From Pseudomonas gingeri (GTDB taxonomy: Bacteria > Pseudomonadota > Gammaproteobacteria > Pseudomonadales > Pseudomonadaceae): 64,000 nucleotides of DNA. Shown here in pieces: positions 1 through 8,870 of the stretch (position 1 is its first letter; each line of letters starts with the position of its first letter). The position numbers were made by a program, and so were the translations under genes. The stretch covers positions 95,736 to 159,735 of the forward strand of contig NZ_JACAQA010000041.1 in the NCBI RefSeq assembly GCF_013385425.1, given 5' to 3'. A model generated the notes under the pieces. The model made no database searches. It was not told the origin of the DNA and was given only the letters and a program-made list of their open reading frames with translations.

Positions 1-1
1 C

Positions 2-700
2 GGTGGTGGCGGTCATCTGTTGCGCAGCCCGGGGCAACGGGTGGCGCCGATGGAGGCGCGGATCAGCCGTGGCGGTCTGTTGCCGGTGCATCGGCTCGGC
101 GCTGACAAGGCGGACCTGGACCTTCTCTGTGGCCGTTTCCACTATCAGCGTGAGTCGATGTTGTTCAGCGCGCTGCCGGAATATGTGCTGATTTCCAGCC
201 GGGAGCTGCAAGCCAACGGCCAGTTGGCGGCGCTGGTGAGCTTGCTACGGCTGGAGGCTGATGGTGACCAGGCCGGGGCGCGGTTTCTGGTGGATGCGCT
301 GTCGTCGGCGTTGTTCACCTTGATCCTGCGGGCCTATCTGCAACAGCAGACGCCCGCCAGCGGGACCCTGGCGTTACTGGCCGACAAGCGCCTGAGCCGG
401 GCCTGGCAGGCGATGCTCGAGGAACCGGCCCATGAGTGGACCATCGAGGCCCTGGCGGCGTTGGCGAATATGTCGCGGGCGACCTTTATGCGGGTGTTCG
501 CCGCGGTGGCGGGGGCATCACCCTGGGTACTGCTGACGCAAGTACGGATGGAGCTGGCGTACGGTTTGCTGAGCCATTCGCATCTGGGCCTGAGCGATAT
601 CGCCGTCCAGGCGGGCTACCAATCCCAGGCGGCGTTCAGCAAGAAGTTCAAGGAGATCTATGGCGAGGCGCCCGGGCGCCTTCGCCGGGCTGCACGTTGA
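2..700 (+). CDS. AraC-family transcriptional regulator, 5' end outside window
   Basis: The frame is open from base 2, so the true start lies upstream; 232 codons are visible. The N-terminal part looks like the cupin-type ligand domain of AraC activators (AraC_binding_2 type). The last ~100 residues hold two helix-turn-helix units: the first around WTIEALAALANMSRATFMRVF, the second around LSDIAVQAGYQSQAAFSKKFKEIYGEAPGRLR, the classic AraC signature. It should be a DNA-binding activator or repressor for an unseen neighbouring gene. It ends 5 bp before the convergent acylase gene, so it does not obviously control it. The family call is firm; ligand and target are unknown. Confidence 0.9.
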   Translation, partial: GGGGHLLRSPGQRVAPMEARISRGGLLPVHRLGADKADLDLLCGRFHYQRESMLFSALPEYVLISSRELQANGQLAALVSLLRLEADGDQAGARFLVDALSSALFTLILRAYLQQQTPASGTLALLADKRLSRAWQAMLEEPAHEWTIEALAALANMSRATFMRVFAAVAGASPWVLLTQVRMELAYGLLSHSHLGLSDIAVQAGYQSQAAFSKKFKEIYGEAPGRLRRAAR

Positions 701-704
701 TCGA

Positions 705-3071
705 TCACTTCCCGGGCAGCAGCTTCAGCACACTGCGGGTATTGGCCGAAACCTCCACCTCATCCAACCGTACCTGCTCATACCCGCCTTCGATATAGGT
801 CTCGGCCTGGTCGTCGTAATACTTGTCGAACAACACGCCGCTTTGTCCCACCGGGTTGATGGTCAGGCTGTGCTCCGGATCGGCGAAGTCGATAAGACGG
901 CGGGTCGAAGGCCCGTTGCTCACCGCCCAGGGCGCCGGGCCGATCTTCGCCGACAGGTTGTTCGGCACTTCGTGGCTGCCCGGCGCATCGAAGGGGCCGA
1001 CATTGAACAAGCGGTCCAACGGCTTCTGCCGGCCCAGCGGATGCTCGTGGGTCAGGGTATGGGCCTTGCCCCAGACCCAACTGGCCGGGTCGTCGCCATA
1101 GAGCCCCTTGAGGTGGGCGATGCTCGCCTGCCAAGCGGTCTTGACCGTCTCGGCGCGGCCCTTGCCCCACCACGGCGAGTGCTCGTCGGCGGCCAGGCGT
1201 GGCAGGGCGGCGTCGACCACGCGAGTGCTCAGCAGCGCCTTGAAATAGTCGTCGCCCAGCTTGTCGTGCATCGCGGTATAGGTCAGGTCATAGAGGAACT
1301 GGTTGAACAGCGTGGCGCTGGTGGAACTCATCGGGTAGTCACCCTTCCACTGTGCCAACTGCTCCACCAGCTTCAGCTCCAGCGGGTCTTGCACCACTTC
1401 GCGCAACACCGGCAGCAGCGGCTTGAGCAGGCGCGGGCCGTAATCGGTGGTGGTGCCCAGTTGCAGCTTCTGGCTGTTTTCCAAACTCCAGCGCACGCTG
1501 CTGTCGCTCAGTTGCCGATTCAACTGTTGGCCGCGATCGGGCAGGTTGTAGTAACCGGGAATCTCCATGCCGGTGGGGGATACCGGCTGGGCGTTGGCCG
1601 AGACGATATAGCCGCGTGCCGGGTTCTCTTCCTGGGGGTTGGCGCTGAACGGGTAGAAGCCGTCCTTGTCGGCATCGCTGGTGCTGCCGTCGAGGATAAA
1701 GCCCGGGTTGACCCCGGCCTGGCGCTTGGGCAGCAGCGCCGCCGCCCACCAGCCGATATCGCCCTTGGCATTGGCCCAGACCACGTTGAGGCCCGGGGCC
1801 TGGATTTTCGACGAGGCCGTGCGAGCCTTCTCCAGGGTGTCGGCGCGGTTGAGTTCGTAGAAGGCGTCGAGGATCGGGTCCGGGGTCTCGAGAAAGGCCC
1901 ACCACATGGCGATCGGCTTGGTCCCACCGTTGGCGCCCACGGCGTCATTGACGATCGGACCGTGGGGCGAGCGACGCAGGGTAACGGTGACCGGCGCCTC
2001 GCCCTTGACGGCGATCTGCTGCTGGGTGCTGGTCATCTCGACCCATTGGCCGTGGTACCAGACCTGGTTGGGGTTGTCCGGATTGACCTTCTCGGCGACC
2101 AGATCGAGGTCGTCGTTCTGGAACATGGTCAGGCTCCAGCCGAACGCCTGGTTATTGCCCAGGAAGGCGAAGGGCACCAGCGCCTGGTGATAGCCGTACA
2201 GTTCGAAGTTCGGCGCCGAGAGGTGCGCCTCGTACCAGACCGAGGGCGTCGAAAAGTGGATATGCGGGTCGCCCGCCAGCAGCGGTTTGCCGCTCTTGGT
2301 CCGGCTGCCGGACACCACCCAGGCATTACTGCCTTCGAACTGCGGCAGGCCGGCGTGTTCCAGGGCCTGGTCGCTCAGTTGGGCGAGGGCGCCGAGGCTC
2401 TTCCAGTCGGCATCCGCCAAGGGCGCCGGGGTGCCGAATGCGCCCTGGGGGCGCCATTGCAGGTCGAAGACCTTCAGGTAATCGGCGCCGAGTTTGTCGC
2501 GCACGTAGGTCAGCAGCGGCTCGGTACGAAAGGCGGCGGCGAAGCTGTAGGCCAGGTAGCCGGCGATGCTGATGGTGTCTTCGGCGGTGAACGGCCGCTT
2601 GTCGATGCCCAGCAGGTCGAACTCCACGGGTCTGGCGTGGCTCGCCTGATACTGGTTGATGCCGTCCAGATAGGCTTGCAGGGCCTTCCAGCTGGGGGAC
2701 TGTTTGTCGAGCTGGGCGACGTACTGGTCGGCTCGTTCGCGGATGCGCAGGCCACGGAACAGCTTGTCGGTGTCCACCAGTTTGGGCCCGAGCACCTCTG
2801 CCAGTTCGCCGCGGGCCAGGCGGCGCATGATTTCCATCTGGAACAGCCGGTCCTGGGCTTGCACGTAACCCAGGGCGCGATAGAGATCGGCGTCGTTTTC
2901 GGCACGGATATGCGGCACGCCACGGTCGTCGTAGCGCACCGTGACCGGCCCTTGCAGGTTCTGCAGCGTGACCTGGCCCTGACGCATCGGCTGCTTGCTC
3001 TGGACGTACCACAGGCCACCCCCGGCAATGGCGGCGATCAGGACGGCGAGAACGGTCAGGCTGCGTTTCAT
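705..3071 (-). CDS. penicillin acylase family protein (Ntn hydrolase)
   Basis: 788 residues. A signal-peptide-like N terminus (MKRSLTVLAVLIAAIAGGG) supports export to the periplasm. The protein follows the penicillin amidase plan: alpha chain (residues ~25-230), a linker, then the conserved FEGSNAWVVSG segment. Its Ser should become the N-terminal nucleophile of the beta chain after autoprocessing, and LAGDPHI follows as is usual in this family. Members cleave amide bonds in penicillins, acyl-homoserine lactones (PvdQ, QuiP and HacB in pseudomonads) or siderophore precursors; sequence alone does not decide the substrate. I chose the ATG at 3071 over the longer frame to 3233 because it begins the signal peptide. 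Confidence 0.88.
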   Translation of the reverse strand: MKRSLTVLAVLIAAIAGGGLWYVQSKQPMRQGQVTLQNLQGPVTVRYDDRGVPHIRAENDADLYRALGYVQAQDRLFQMEIMRRLARGELAEVLGPKLVDTDKLFRGLRIRERADQYVAQLDKQSPSWKALQAYLDGINQYQASHARPVEFDLLGIDKRPFTAEDTISIAGYLAYSFAAAFRTEPLLTYVRDKLGADYLKVFDLQWRPQGAFGTPAPLADADWKSLGALAQLSDQALEHAGLPQFEGSNAWVVSGSRTKSGKPLLAGDPHIHFSTPSVWYEAHLSAPNFELYGYHQALVPFAFLGNNQAFGWSLTMFQNDDLDLVAEKVNPDNPNQVWYHGQWVEMTSTQQQIAVKGEAPVTVTLRRSPHGPIVNDAVGANGGTKPIAMWWAFLETPDPILDAFYELNRADTLEKARTASSKIQAPGLNVVWANAKGDIGWWAAALLPKRQAGVNPGFILDGSTSDADKDGFYPFSANPQEENPARGYIVSANAQPVSPTGMEIPGYYNLPDRGQQLNRQLSDSSVRWSLENSQKLQLGTTTDYGPRLLKPLLPVLREVVQDPLELKLVEQLAQWKGDYPMSSTSATLFNQFLYDLTYTAMHDKLGDDYFKALLSTRVVDAALPRLAADEHSPWWGKGRAETVKTAWQASIAHLKGLYGDDPASWVWGKAHTLTHEHPLGRQKPLDRLFNVGPFDAPGSHEVPNNLSAKIGPAPWAVSNGPSTRRLIDFADPEHSLTINPVGQSGVLFDKYYDDQAETYIEGGYEQVRLDEVEVSANTRSVLKLLPGK

Positions 3072-3177
3072 GCATGAATCCTTGTGGCTACCGGGACTGG
3101 GCCGGGAAGGTTTAGCACAGGAGAGTATGGGGATGCATCGGCCGAATGGGCGATTACTGTAAAAAGTCCGGTTCGCC

Positions 3178-3789
3178 CTACGGGGACGACAGCCACGGGC
3201 AATAGCAGCCCACCGCCATGTTGTGGGTGGCATTCACCGCGCGTCCTTCGCTCAGCGCCTGGAGGATCGGCTCGATAAAGCTGTTGCTGGAATTACAAGT
3301 GGCGCCCTGGCTGTAGGGGCCAAAGTAAGCCAGCTTGCCGTCGCGGTCCCAGATCGCCACCGCCGGGCTGACCGTCAGGTGCTCGGCCTCCGGCAAGCCG
3401 GGCAGCGCCTTGATCGCACTCAAGGTGGCCGGCAACTGACCGTGGGTCCCGGGTTTCTGCACCGAGTAGAACTGCACCCCCAGCGGTCCGAACCGTTCGA
3501 TCAACTCCCCCAGGTGCTGCTGGTTGCCGACATTGCACGGGCAGGCCGGGTCCCAGAAGTGTACCAGGCGGATCGGCCCCGGCCCGGCCAACTCAGCCGG
3601 CAGGCTCAGGCTGTCGCCGGCGAACAGCGCGGTCTGCTCGCTGAAGGCGCGGATATAACGATCCTGGAACCAGTCATAGGCGAACCACAGCCCCATCGCG
3701 CAGATCAAGGCGAGCAACCCGGCGAGTAATGTATCGTGACGTATCTGGGGCATGACGATTGTGTCCTCGAAGGTCGCGTAGCTTGCCAT
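3178..3789 (-). CDS. DUF6436-type thioredoxin-like membrane-anchored protein
   Basis: 203 residues with one N-terminal membrane segment (TLLAGLLALICAMGLWFAYDW), then a thioredoxin-like domain. The segment HFWDPACPCNVGNQQHL carries a C-P-C pair at the position of a redox motif. GDLS-type thiol chemistry facing the periplasm is an inference. Two starts are plausible. The ATG at 3789 has AGGA six bases upstream; the ATG at 3753 has GAGGA further away and begins directly before the membrane segment. It lies about 105 bp upstream of the acylase gene on the same strand and may be co-transcribed with it. Function unknown. Confidence 0.72.
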   Translation of the reverse strand: MASYATFEDTIVMPQIRHDTLLAGLLALICAMGLWFAYDWFQDRYIRAFSEQTALFAGDSLSLPAELAGPGPIRLVHFWDPACPCNVGNQQHLGELIERFGPLGVQFYSVQKPGTHGQLPATLSAIKALPGLPEAEHLTVSPAVAIWDRDGKLAYFGPYSQGATCNSSNSFIEPILQALSEGRAVNATHNMAVGCYCPWLSSP

Positions 3790-3863
3790 GCCTGTCCTGA
3801 CAGATGAATATCGCAGGTCTGTAAAACGCCCTTGGCGTTGCCGTGCCTTTATCTGGAAAGCCT

Positions 3864-4808
3864 ATGTCCGCCACCTTTGCCGCCGATTCCCTGCGTTCCA
3901 GCCTGCGACCCCTGGCCGCGGAGCAGCCGTTGTCGGAGGAGGCACGAGCCTACCAGCGTTTCTATGGCCTCGACTTGCCCCAGCGCAAGTCGCCTGTCGT
4001 GCGTCGCCTGGGCCGCTTCAGCAGCGGCACTTTCGAGCTGGCGAGCCAGCTCTGGCTGCCACCCGATCCGCTGGCCACGCTATTCCTGTTCCACGGCTTC
4101 TACGATCATATGGGCCTGTTCCGCCATGTCGTGGACTGGGCGCTGGACCAGGGCTTCGCGGTGATTGCCTGCGACCTGCCGGGGCACGGCCTGTCCAGCG
4201 GCGAGCGGGCCAGCATCGATGACTTCGGCCAGTACCAGCAGGCGTTGCAAGGCCTGTTCAACGAGGCCCGCACCCTCGGCTTGCCGCAACCCTGGCACCT
4301 GTTCGGCCAGAGCACCGGCGGCGCGATTATCATTGACCACCTGCTCAAACACGGCAGCGACAGCCCGGCCCAGGGCCAGACGGTCCTGCTTTCGCCGCTG
4401 GTGCGGCCACGGGCCTGGGGCTGGTCGAAGTTCAGTTATTACCTGCTCAAGCCTTTCGTCAAAGGCATCGCCCGGCGTTTCAGCGAGAACACCAATGACC
4501 CGGCGTTCATGCCGTTCCTCCAGGCCGACCCCTTGCAGCCGCAGCGCCTGCCGACCGCCTGGGTCGGTGCCCTGGCCCGCTGGATCCCCGGTATCGAGTC
4601 CGCGGTGAAAAGCCCGCGCCGACCCCTGATCGTACAAGGCGAGGCCGACATGACCGTCGACTGGACGCATAACCTCGACGTGCTGCGCAGTAAGTTCGAC
4701 CATCCCGAAGTGCTGATGCTGCCCGGCGCCCGGCACCACCTGGCCAATGAAATCCCGGCCTATCGCGAACGCTATTTCCGCTTTATCAGCGAGCACCTGC
4801 AGCCATGA
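3864..4808 (+). CDS. alpha/beta hydrolase (serine aminopeptidase S33 / lysophospholipase type)
   Basis: 314 residues. The core shows the oxyanion region LFLFHGFYDHMG, the nucleophile elbow GQSTGG with the catalytic Ser, and late Asp (GEADMTVDW) and His (GARHHLANE) elements, so the triad appears complete. There is no signal peptide, so it is probably cytoplasmic. The ATG at 3864 follows a GGAAAG ribosome-binding site; a GTG at 3843 would add seven residues with no better site. The stop codon overlaps the next gene's start (ATGA), so the two are translationally coupled. An ester or lipid substrate is likely but unspecified. Confidence 0.85.
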   Translation: MSATFAADSLRSSLRPLAAEQPLSEEARAYQRFYGLDLPQRKSPVVRRLGRFSSGTFELASQLWLPPDPLATLFLFHGFYDHMGLFRHVVDWALDQGFAVIACDLPGHGLSSGERASIDDFGQYQQALQGLFNEARTLGLPQPWHLFGQSTGGAIIIDHLLKHGSDSPAQGQTVLLSPLVRPRAWGWSKFSYYLLKPFVKGIARRFSENTNDPAFMPFLQADPLQPQRLPTAWVGALARWIPGIESAVKSPRRPLIVQGEADMTVDWTHNLDVLRSKFDHPEVLMLPGARHHLANEIPAYRERYFRFISEHLQP

Positions 4809-5251
4809 CCCAAGAGTCCGCCATGACCGACCGCCTGCCGCAACGCGCCGACTATCGCCACTTCCAGCCGATCATCACGCGCTGGCACGACAACGATGTC
4901 TACGGTCACGTGAACAACGTCACCTACTACAGCTTTTTCGACACGGCGGTGAACACCTACCTGATCGAAGAGGGTGGCCTGGATATCCATGATGGCGAAG
5001 TCGTTGGTTTCGTGGTCAGTTCGGCCTGCGATTATTTCGCCTCGATCGCCTTCCCCGAGCGCATCGAGATCGGCCTGCGGGTCGGCAAGCTGGGCAACAG
5101 CTCGGTGCAATACGAACTGGCGGTGTTCAAGGCCGGTGAAGACGACGCCTGCGCGGCCGGACGCTTTGTCCATGTGTTCGTCGATCGCGTCTCGAACCAG
5201 CCGGTGAGCATCCCTGCTGTCTTGCGCGAGGCCCTTCAGTCGTTGAGCTGA
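4805..5251 (+). CDS. hotdog-fold acyl-CoA thioesterase (4HBT family)
   Basis: 148 residues. The segment RWHDNDVYGHVNNVTYYSFFDTAVN is the active-site region of the 4-hydroxybenzoyl-CoA thioesterase family, with the catalytic Asp before the GHVNN turn. It overlaps the upstream hydrolase by four bases (ATGA). A second ATG at 4823 could also be used. It should hydrolyse an acyl-CoA or related thioester in the cytoplasm; the pairing with a lipase-like hydrolase points to fatty acyl turnover, which is inference. Its 3' end overlaps the convergent response-regulator gene by 16 bp. Confidence 0.85.
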   Translation: MTQESAMTDRLPQRADYRHFQPIITRWHDNDVYGHVNNVTYYSFFDTAVNTYLIEEGGLDIHDGEVVGFVVSSACDYFASIAFPERIEIGLRVGKLGNSSVQYELAVFKAGEDDACAAGRFVHVFVDRVSNQPVSIPAVLREALQSLS

Positions 5252-5892
5252 ATGATCCCTTCACGCACCGCGAACAGCACCAGTCCGGCAATATCGTGAA
5301 TCCGCAGCCGGTGCATGATCTGCGAGCGGTGCGCCTCCACGGTCTTGACGCTCAGGCCAAGCCCCACCGCGATGGAGCGGGTGGTCTCGCCCCGGGCGAT
5401 CAGCCTGAGGATTTCCAGTTGCCGCGCCGTCAGCGCGACCTGGCTGGCCTTGATCGGCTGGCTGTGGGTCTGGCGCACCGCCTGGTCGACCACCAGCGGC
5501 ACCACCGCCGAGGACAGGTACTGGCCTCCGTGGCGCAAGGCCTTTAGCGCCAGCTCCAGTTCCAGCACCGTGGCGTTTTTCAGCAGGTAGCCGTGGGCGC
5601 CGAGTTGCAGGCACTTCATCACGAAGTGGCTGTCGGTGTGCATCGACAGCATCAGCACCTTGCTGCGCGGCGCGCGCAACGACAGCTCCTTGAGCGCCGC
5701 CACGCTGTTCATCCGCTCCATGGACATGTCCAACAACACGATATCCGGCTTGAGCCGTGAGGCCAGCTCGATCGCCGCCTGGCCATCGCCTGCTTCGCCG
5801 ACGATTTCGTACTCTTGTTGTTTTTCCAGCAGTGCCTTCATACCCGCGCGAAACAGCGGGTAGTCGTCGGCAAGCAGTATTCGACAAAGCAT
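5236..5892 (-). CDS. NarL/FixJ-family two-component response regulator
   Basis: 218 residues. The receiver domain spans residues 1-120, with acidic DD at 9-10, phospho-acceptor Asp55 in IVLLDMSM and Lys near 105 (YLLKNAT). A LuxR-type HTH follows (residues ~150-212: LTARQLEILRLIARGETTRSIAVGLGLSVKTVEAHRSQIMHRL). No histidine kinase lies beside it. It follows the che operon on the same strand after a 94-bp gap, so it could be read from that operon or alone. Target unknown. Confidence 0.9.
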   Translation of the reverse strand: MLCRILLADDYPLFRAGMKALLEKQQEYEIVGEAGDGQAAIELASRLKPDIVLLDMSMERMNSVAALKELSLRAPRSKVLMLSMHTDSHFVMKCLQLGAHGYLLKNATVLELELALKALRHGGQYLSSAVVPLVVDQAVRQTHSQPIKASQVALTARQLEILRLIARGETTRSIAVGLGLSVKTVEAHRSQIMHRLRIHDIAGLVLFAVREGIIQLND

Positions 5893-5986
5893 AAGCTCAA
5901 GCCCAATGACGCAAAAGGAAGGGCGCAGTCGCCGCGGCGGGCTGCGGTGTTTATGTCGGGTTCAAGGGCCGGATACCTTGTTCTGT

Positions 5987-7036
5987 TCAGTCGTGGCGGG
6001 CGCTGTCACCGAACTGCTGGATCATTTTCGGCAGCTTCGCCAGGGGCTCGACCCACTGTGCCGCACCCAGGCGGATGGCCTCTTTCGGCATCCCGAAAAC
6101 CACGCAACTGGCTTCGTCCTGGGCCACCGTACAGGCGCCGTTTTCACGCATGGCCAACAGCCCGCGCGCGCCGTCGTCGCCCATGCCGGTCATGATAATG
6201 CCCAAGGTGTTGGCGCCCGCCTGTCTGGCCACTGAACGAAACAATACATCCACCGACGGCTTGTGCCGGTTGACCGGCGGCCCGTCGAGTACCTCGACCT
6301 GATAGTGCGCGCCGCTGCGTTTGAGCTGCATGTGCAGGCCGCCCGGTGCCAGCAACGCCAGCCCGCTGTGGACGCGGTCCAGGTGCCTGGCCTCGCGTAC
6401 TTCTATCTGGCAGAGCTTGTCCAGGCGCCTGGCAAAATCGGCGGTGAACTTCTCCGGCATGTGTTGAACGATGACAATCCCCGGGCAGTCACGTGGCAAT
6501 TGCCGCAGGATGAATTCCAGGGCCTGGGTGCCGCCGGTGGAACAGCCCAGGGCGACCACCCGGTCGGTGGTCCTGAGCGAGCTGATCGTGGCTGTGACGA
6601 CGGATTCTGCGGCAGGCACGCTGTGGCGAAGGGCCACTGGTCGCGTCCGGGCGCTTTCCTCGACCTTGCGGATCAGCTCTCCGGACAGTTGCTCCAGGCT
6701 TTGCTTGAGCCCCAGCCGGGCCTTGGTGAACACCCCGACCGCGCCGGCGGCCAGGGCTTCGACACCGACCGCCGAACCTTGCTCGGTGAGGGTCGAGCAG
6801 ATCAGGGTCGGCGTCGGTCGTTCGGCCATGATCTGGCGCAGGAAGGTCAGGCCGTCCATGCGCGGCATTTCGATGTCGAGGATCAGCACGTCCGGCCAGT
6901 CGCGGCGCATCTTGTCGATGGCATACAGTGGGTCGGCGGCCTGGCCGATCACCTGGATATTCGGGTGGCTGTCCAGGCACTGGGTCAGGACCTGGCGTAC
7001 CAGGGCCGAGTCGTCGACGATAAAGACCCGGATCAT
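5987..7036 (-). CDS. cheB: CheB, chemoreceptor glutamate methylesterase
   Basis: 349 residues. The receiver domain has phospho-acceptor Asp54 (LILDIEMPRMDG). The C-terminal esterase domain carries the catalytic Ser in ALGCSTGGTQALE, His in VIVQHMPEKFT and Asp in TGMGDDGARGL. It removes methyl groups from receptor glutamates when phosphorylated by CheA. The ATG at 7036 opens directly into MIRVFIVDDS and overlaps the cheD stop by four bases. It is the last gene of the nine-gene chemotaxis operon. Confidence 0.95.
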   Translation of the reverse strand: MIRVFIVDDSALVRQVLTQCLDSHPNIQVIGQAADPLYAIDKMRRDWPDVLILDIEMPRMDGLTFLRQIMAERPTPTLICSTLTEQGSAVGVEALAAGAVGVFTKARLGLKQSLEQLSGELIRKVEESARTRPVALRHSVPAAESVVTATISSLRTTDRVVALGCSTGGTQALEFILRQLPRDCPGIVIVQHMPEKFTADFARRLDKLCQIEVREARHLDRVHSGLALLAPGGLHMQLKRSGAHYQVEVLDGPPVNRHKPSVDVLFRSVARQAGANTLGIIMTGMGDDGARGLLAMRENGACTVAQDEASCVVFGMPKEAIRLGAAQWVEPLAKLPKMIQQFGDSARHD

Positions 7037-7524
7037 CGTGGACGCATCCCCAGGCGCATGGGTTGCACGCTGTTGCGCTGGCACTCGATTCGACCGCTGG
7101 CGCCGTCGATGCGCAGGCGCCGGTAGTGCTGGCCGTTGAGGTCGCAGTGGTCCACGGGCCAGTTGCGCAGGCTGAACTGTTCCCGGGCGAAGGCGCTGTT
7201 ATTGTGTCCGACCCGCTGCGCCGATGGGCCGTCGGCGCGGACCAGGCTGCCGCCGCCGAAAATGCTTTTGCGGTATTCGTGGGGATGGGTGCCGTGGCGG
7301 CGCATGTCGGCCAGCATGCGCTGGAACACCCCTTCGCCATAGCGGGTGTCGAGGGCGTTGCGTGCGCTCGGATCGTTGGGCAGCAGATAGTGCGACACCG
7401 CCAGCAGTCGCCAGCGGGGATGCCAGAGCACGATCGACACGCAACTGCCGAGCAGGGTGGTGACACTGCCTTGATGGCGACCGAAGAAATAGTCGCCAGG
7501 GCGCAGGAACAGCGGCGGATTCAT
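7033..7524 (-). CDS. cheD: CheD, chemoreceptor glutamine deamidase
   Basis: 163 residues. The family signature is present: the catalytic Cys in TTLLGSCVSIVLW, His in AVSHYLLP, and the motif SIFGGGSLV. CheD deamidates specific receptor glutamines so that CheR can methylate them. It overlaps cheR by four bases upstream and cheB by four bases downstream, so translation of the three is coupled. Confidence 0.94.
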   Translation of the reverse strand: MNPPLFLRPGDYFFGRHQGSVTTLLGSCVSIVLWHPRWRLLAVSHYLLPNDPSARNALDTRYGEGVFQRMLADMRRHGTHPHEYRKSIFGGGSLVRADGPSAQRVGHNNSAFAREQFSLRNWPVDHCDLNGQHYRRLRIDGASGRIECQRNSVQPMRLGMRPR

Positions 7525-8333
7525 AAGCGTTCGTAGACCGAGGGATTGAGCAGTCGCACCGGCACGTCGAAGCCGTGGATGCTTTCCGCATGACCGATGA
7601 ACAGCAGCCCGCCCGAACGCAACTGGCTGACCAGGCGTTGCACGATGCGCTGTTTCTCGTCGTTGTTGAAATAGATCAGGACATTGCGCAGGAAAATCAC
7701 ATCGAATCGCCCCAGGCCATCGGGCAGCGGCTGGACGATATTGATCTCGCGCAGGCTGACCCGCTCGCGCAGCGCGGCCTGGACCCGGAAGCGTCCGCTC
7801 ATCTCGCCGATGCCGCTGAGGCAGTGGCGATGCAGCCAGCCCTGGGGGAAGTTCTTCGCCTGGGCCATGTCGTAGATGCCGTCTCCGGCCTTCTCGAGCA
7901 TGCTCTGGCTCAGGTCGCTGGCGAGGATCGACCAGTCACCGCCGCGCAGATGCTCCTGGACGACCATGGCCAGGCTATAGGGTTCTTCGCCGGACGAGCA
8001 GGCCGCGCTCCAGAGCTTCAGCGGGCCGCGCTGACGACCGAGCCACTGGCCGAGGTAGTCGAAGTGCGCCGGCTCACGGAAGAAGTAGGTTTCGTTGGTG
8101 GTCAGCAGATCCACCACCAGCCGCCGTTCCTTGAGATGTGTCTGCTGTTCGAGCAGGCGCAGGTAGTCGCTGTAGCTGTCGAGCCGGTAGTGGCGCAGGC
8201 GCTTCATCAGGCGCCCGGCCACCAGCGGCCGTTTGTTCGGTGCAAGGATGATCCCCGAGGCCTCGGCCATGAGCTTTTGCAGGCTACGGAATTCGCTGTC
8301 GCCGAGGCTGGGCAGCGTGGGCTGGGTCGACAT
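7521..8333 (-). CDS. cheR: CheR, chemoreceptor methyltransferase
   Basis: 270 residues. The N-terminal helical domain is followed by the SAM-dependent methyltransferase domain, with TTNETYFFREPAHF, the SAM-binding loop WSAACSSGEEPYSLAM and the late motif FDVIFLRNVLIYF. It methylates receptor glutamates. No C-terminal TPR extension is present. Its start shares one base with the cheW stop (TGATG), and it overlaps cheD at the other end. Confidence 0.95.
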   Translation of the reverse strand: MSTQPTLPSLGDSEFRSLQKLMAEASGIILAPNKRPLVAGRLMKRLRHYRLDSYSDYLRLLEQQTHLKERRLVVDLLTTNETYFFREPAHFDYLGQWLGRQRGPLKLWSAACSSGEEPYSLAMVVQEHLRGGDWSILASDLSQSMLEKAGDGIYDMAQAKNFPQGWLHRHCLSGIGEMSGRFRVQAALRERVSLREINIVQPLPDGLGRFDVIFLRNVLIYFNNDEKQRIVQRLVSQLRSGGLLFIGHAESIHGFDVPVRLLNPSVYERL

Positions 8334-8860
8334 CAGTTGCCCTGGGCCACGGCCAGGCTGAGCTGGCGGATATCGTCCAGGGACAGGACCTGGGGAATAT
8401 TCAGGATGATGGTGAAGCCCTGTTCGTGGCGAGCCATGCCGGCGATAAAGTCGGTGCGGATCCCGGAACCGAATGGCGGCGCCTGGACCACCTGGTGTGG
8501 GTCGATATCCAGCACCGCGTCCACCGCATCCACCACCAGGCCGATGCGCTGGGCGCTGCCGTCGAGCTGCGGCTCGATGATCACGATGCAGGTGCGTTTG
8601 CCGGCGGCGGTCAGCTCGAAGCCGAAGCGCGCCGCCAGGTCGAGCACCGGCACCACGTTGCCGCGCAGGTTGATCACTCCGTGGATAAACGTCGGCATCA
8701 TCGGCACGGCAGTGACGTCGCCGTACTCGATGATCTCGCGCACGCCGTCGATCGGCACCGCATAGGCGGCCTGGCGTACCCGGAACGACAGGTGCTGGAT
8801 GCTCGGTGCCGGCGGCACTTCGTGCAGGGCCTGGAGCCCGTGGCGCAGATTGGCAGTCAT
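8333..8860 (-). CDS. cheW: CheW, chemotaxis coupling protein
   Basis: 175 residues, of which ~25-170 form one CheW/SH3-like domain (SFRVRQAAYAVPIDGVREIIEYG, then HGVINLRGNVVPVLDLAARFG). CheW links receptors to CheA. I chose the ATG at 8860; the frame is open to 8992 but that part is arginine-rich shadow sequence overlapping the receptor gene. It lies 10 bp downstream of the mcp gene. Confidence 0.93.
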   Translation of the reverse strand: MTANLRHGLQALHEVPPAPSIQHLSFRVRQAAYAVPIDGVREIIEYGDVTAVPMMPTFIHGVINLRGNVVPVLDLAARFGFELTAAGKRTCIVIIEPQLDGSAQRIGLVVDAVDAVLDIDPHQVVQAPPFGSGIRTDFIAGMARHEQGFTIILNIPQVLSLDDIRQLSLAVAQGN

Positions 8861-8870
8861 GATCCGGCCC

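Noticed and set aside
660..3077. 805-codon plus-strand frame opposite the acylase gene
   Set aside because: It is the antisense shadow of a clear gene in GC-rich DNA, with no family motif. The same holds for the long frames at 8799-10718, 11135-12850, 17161-19578, 22192-24489, 28622-30142 and 56080-57663.
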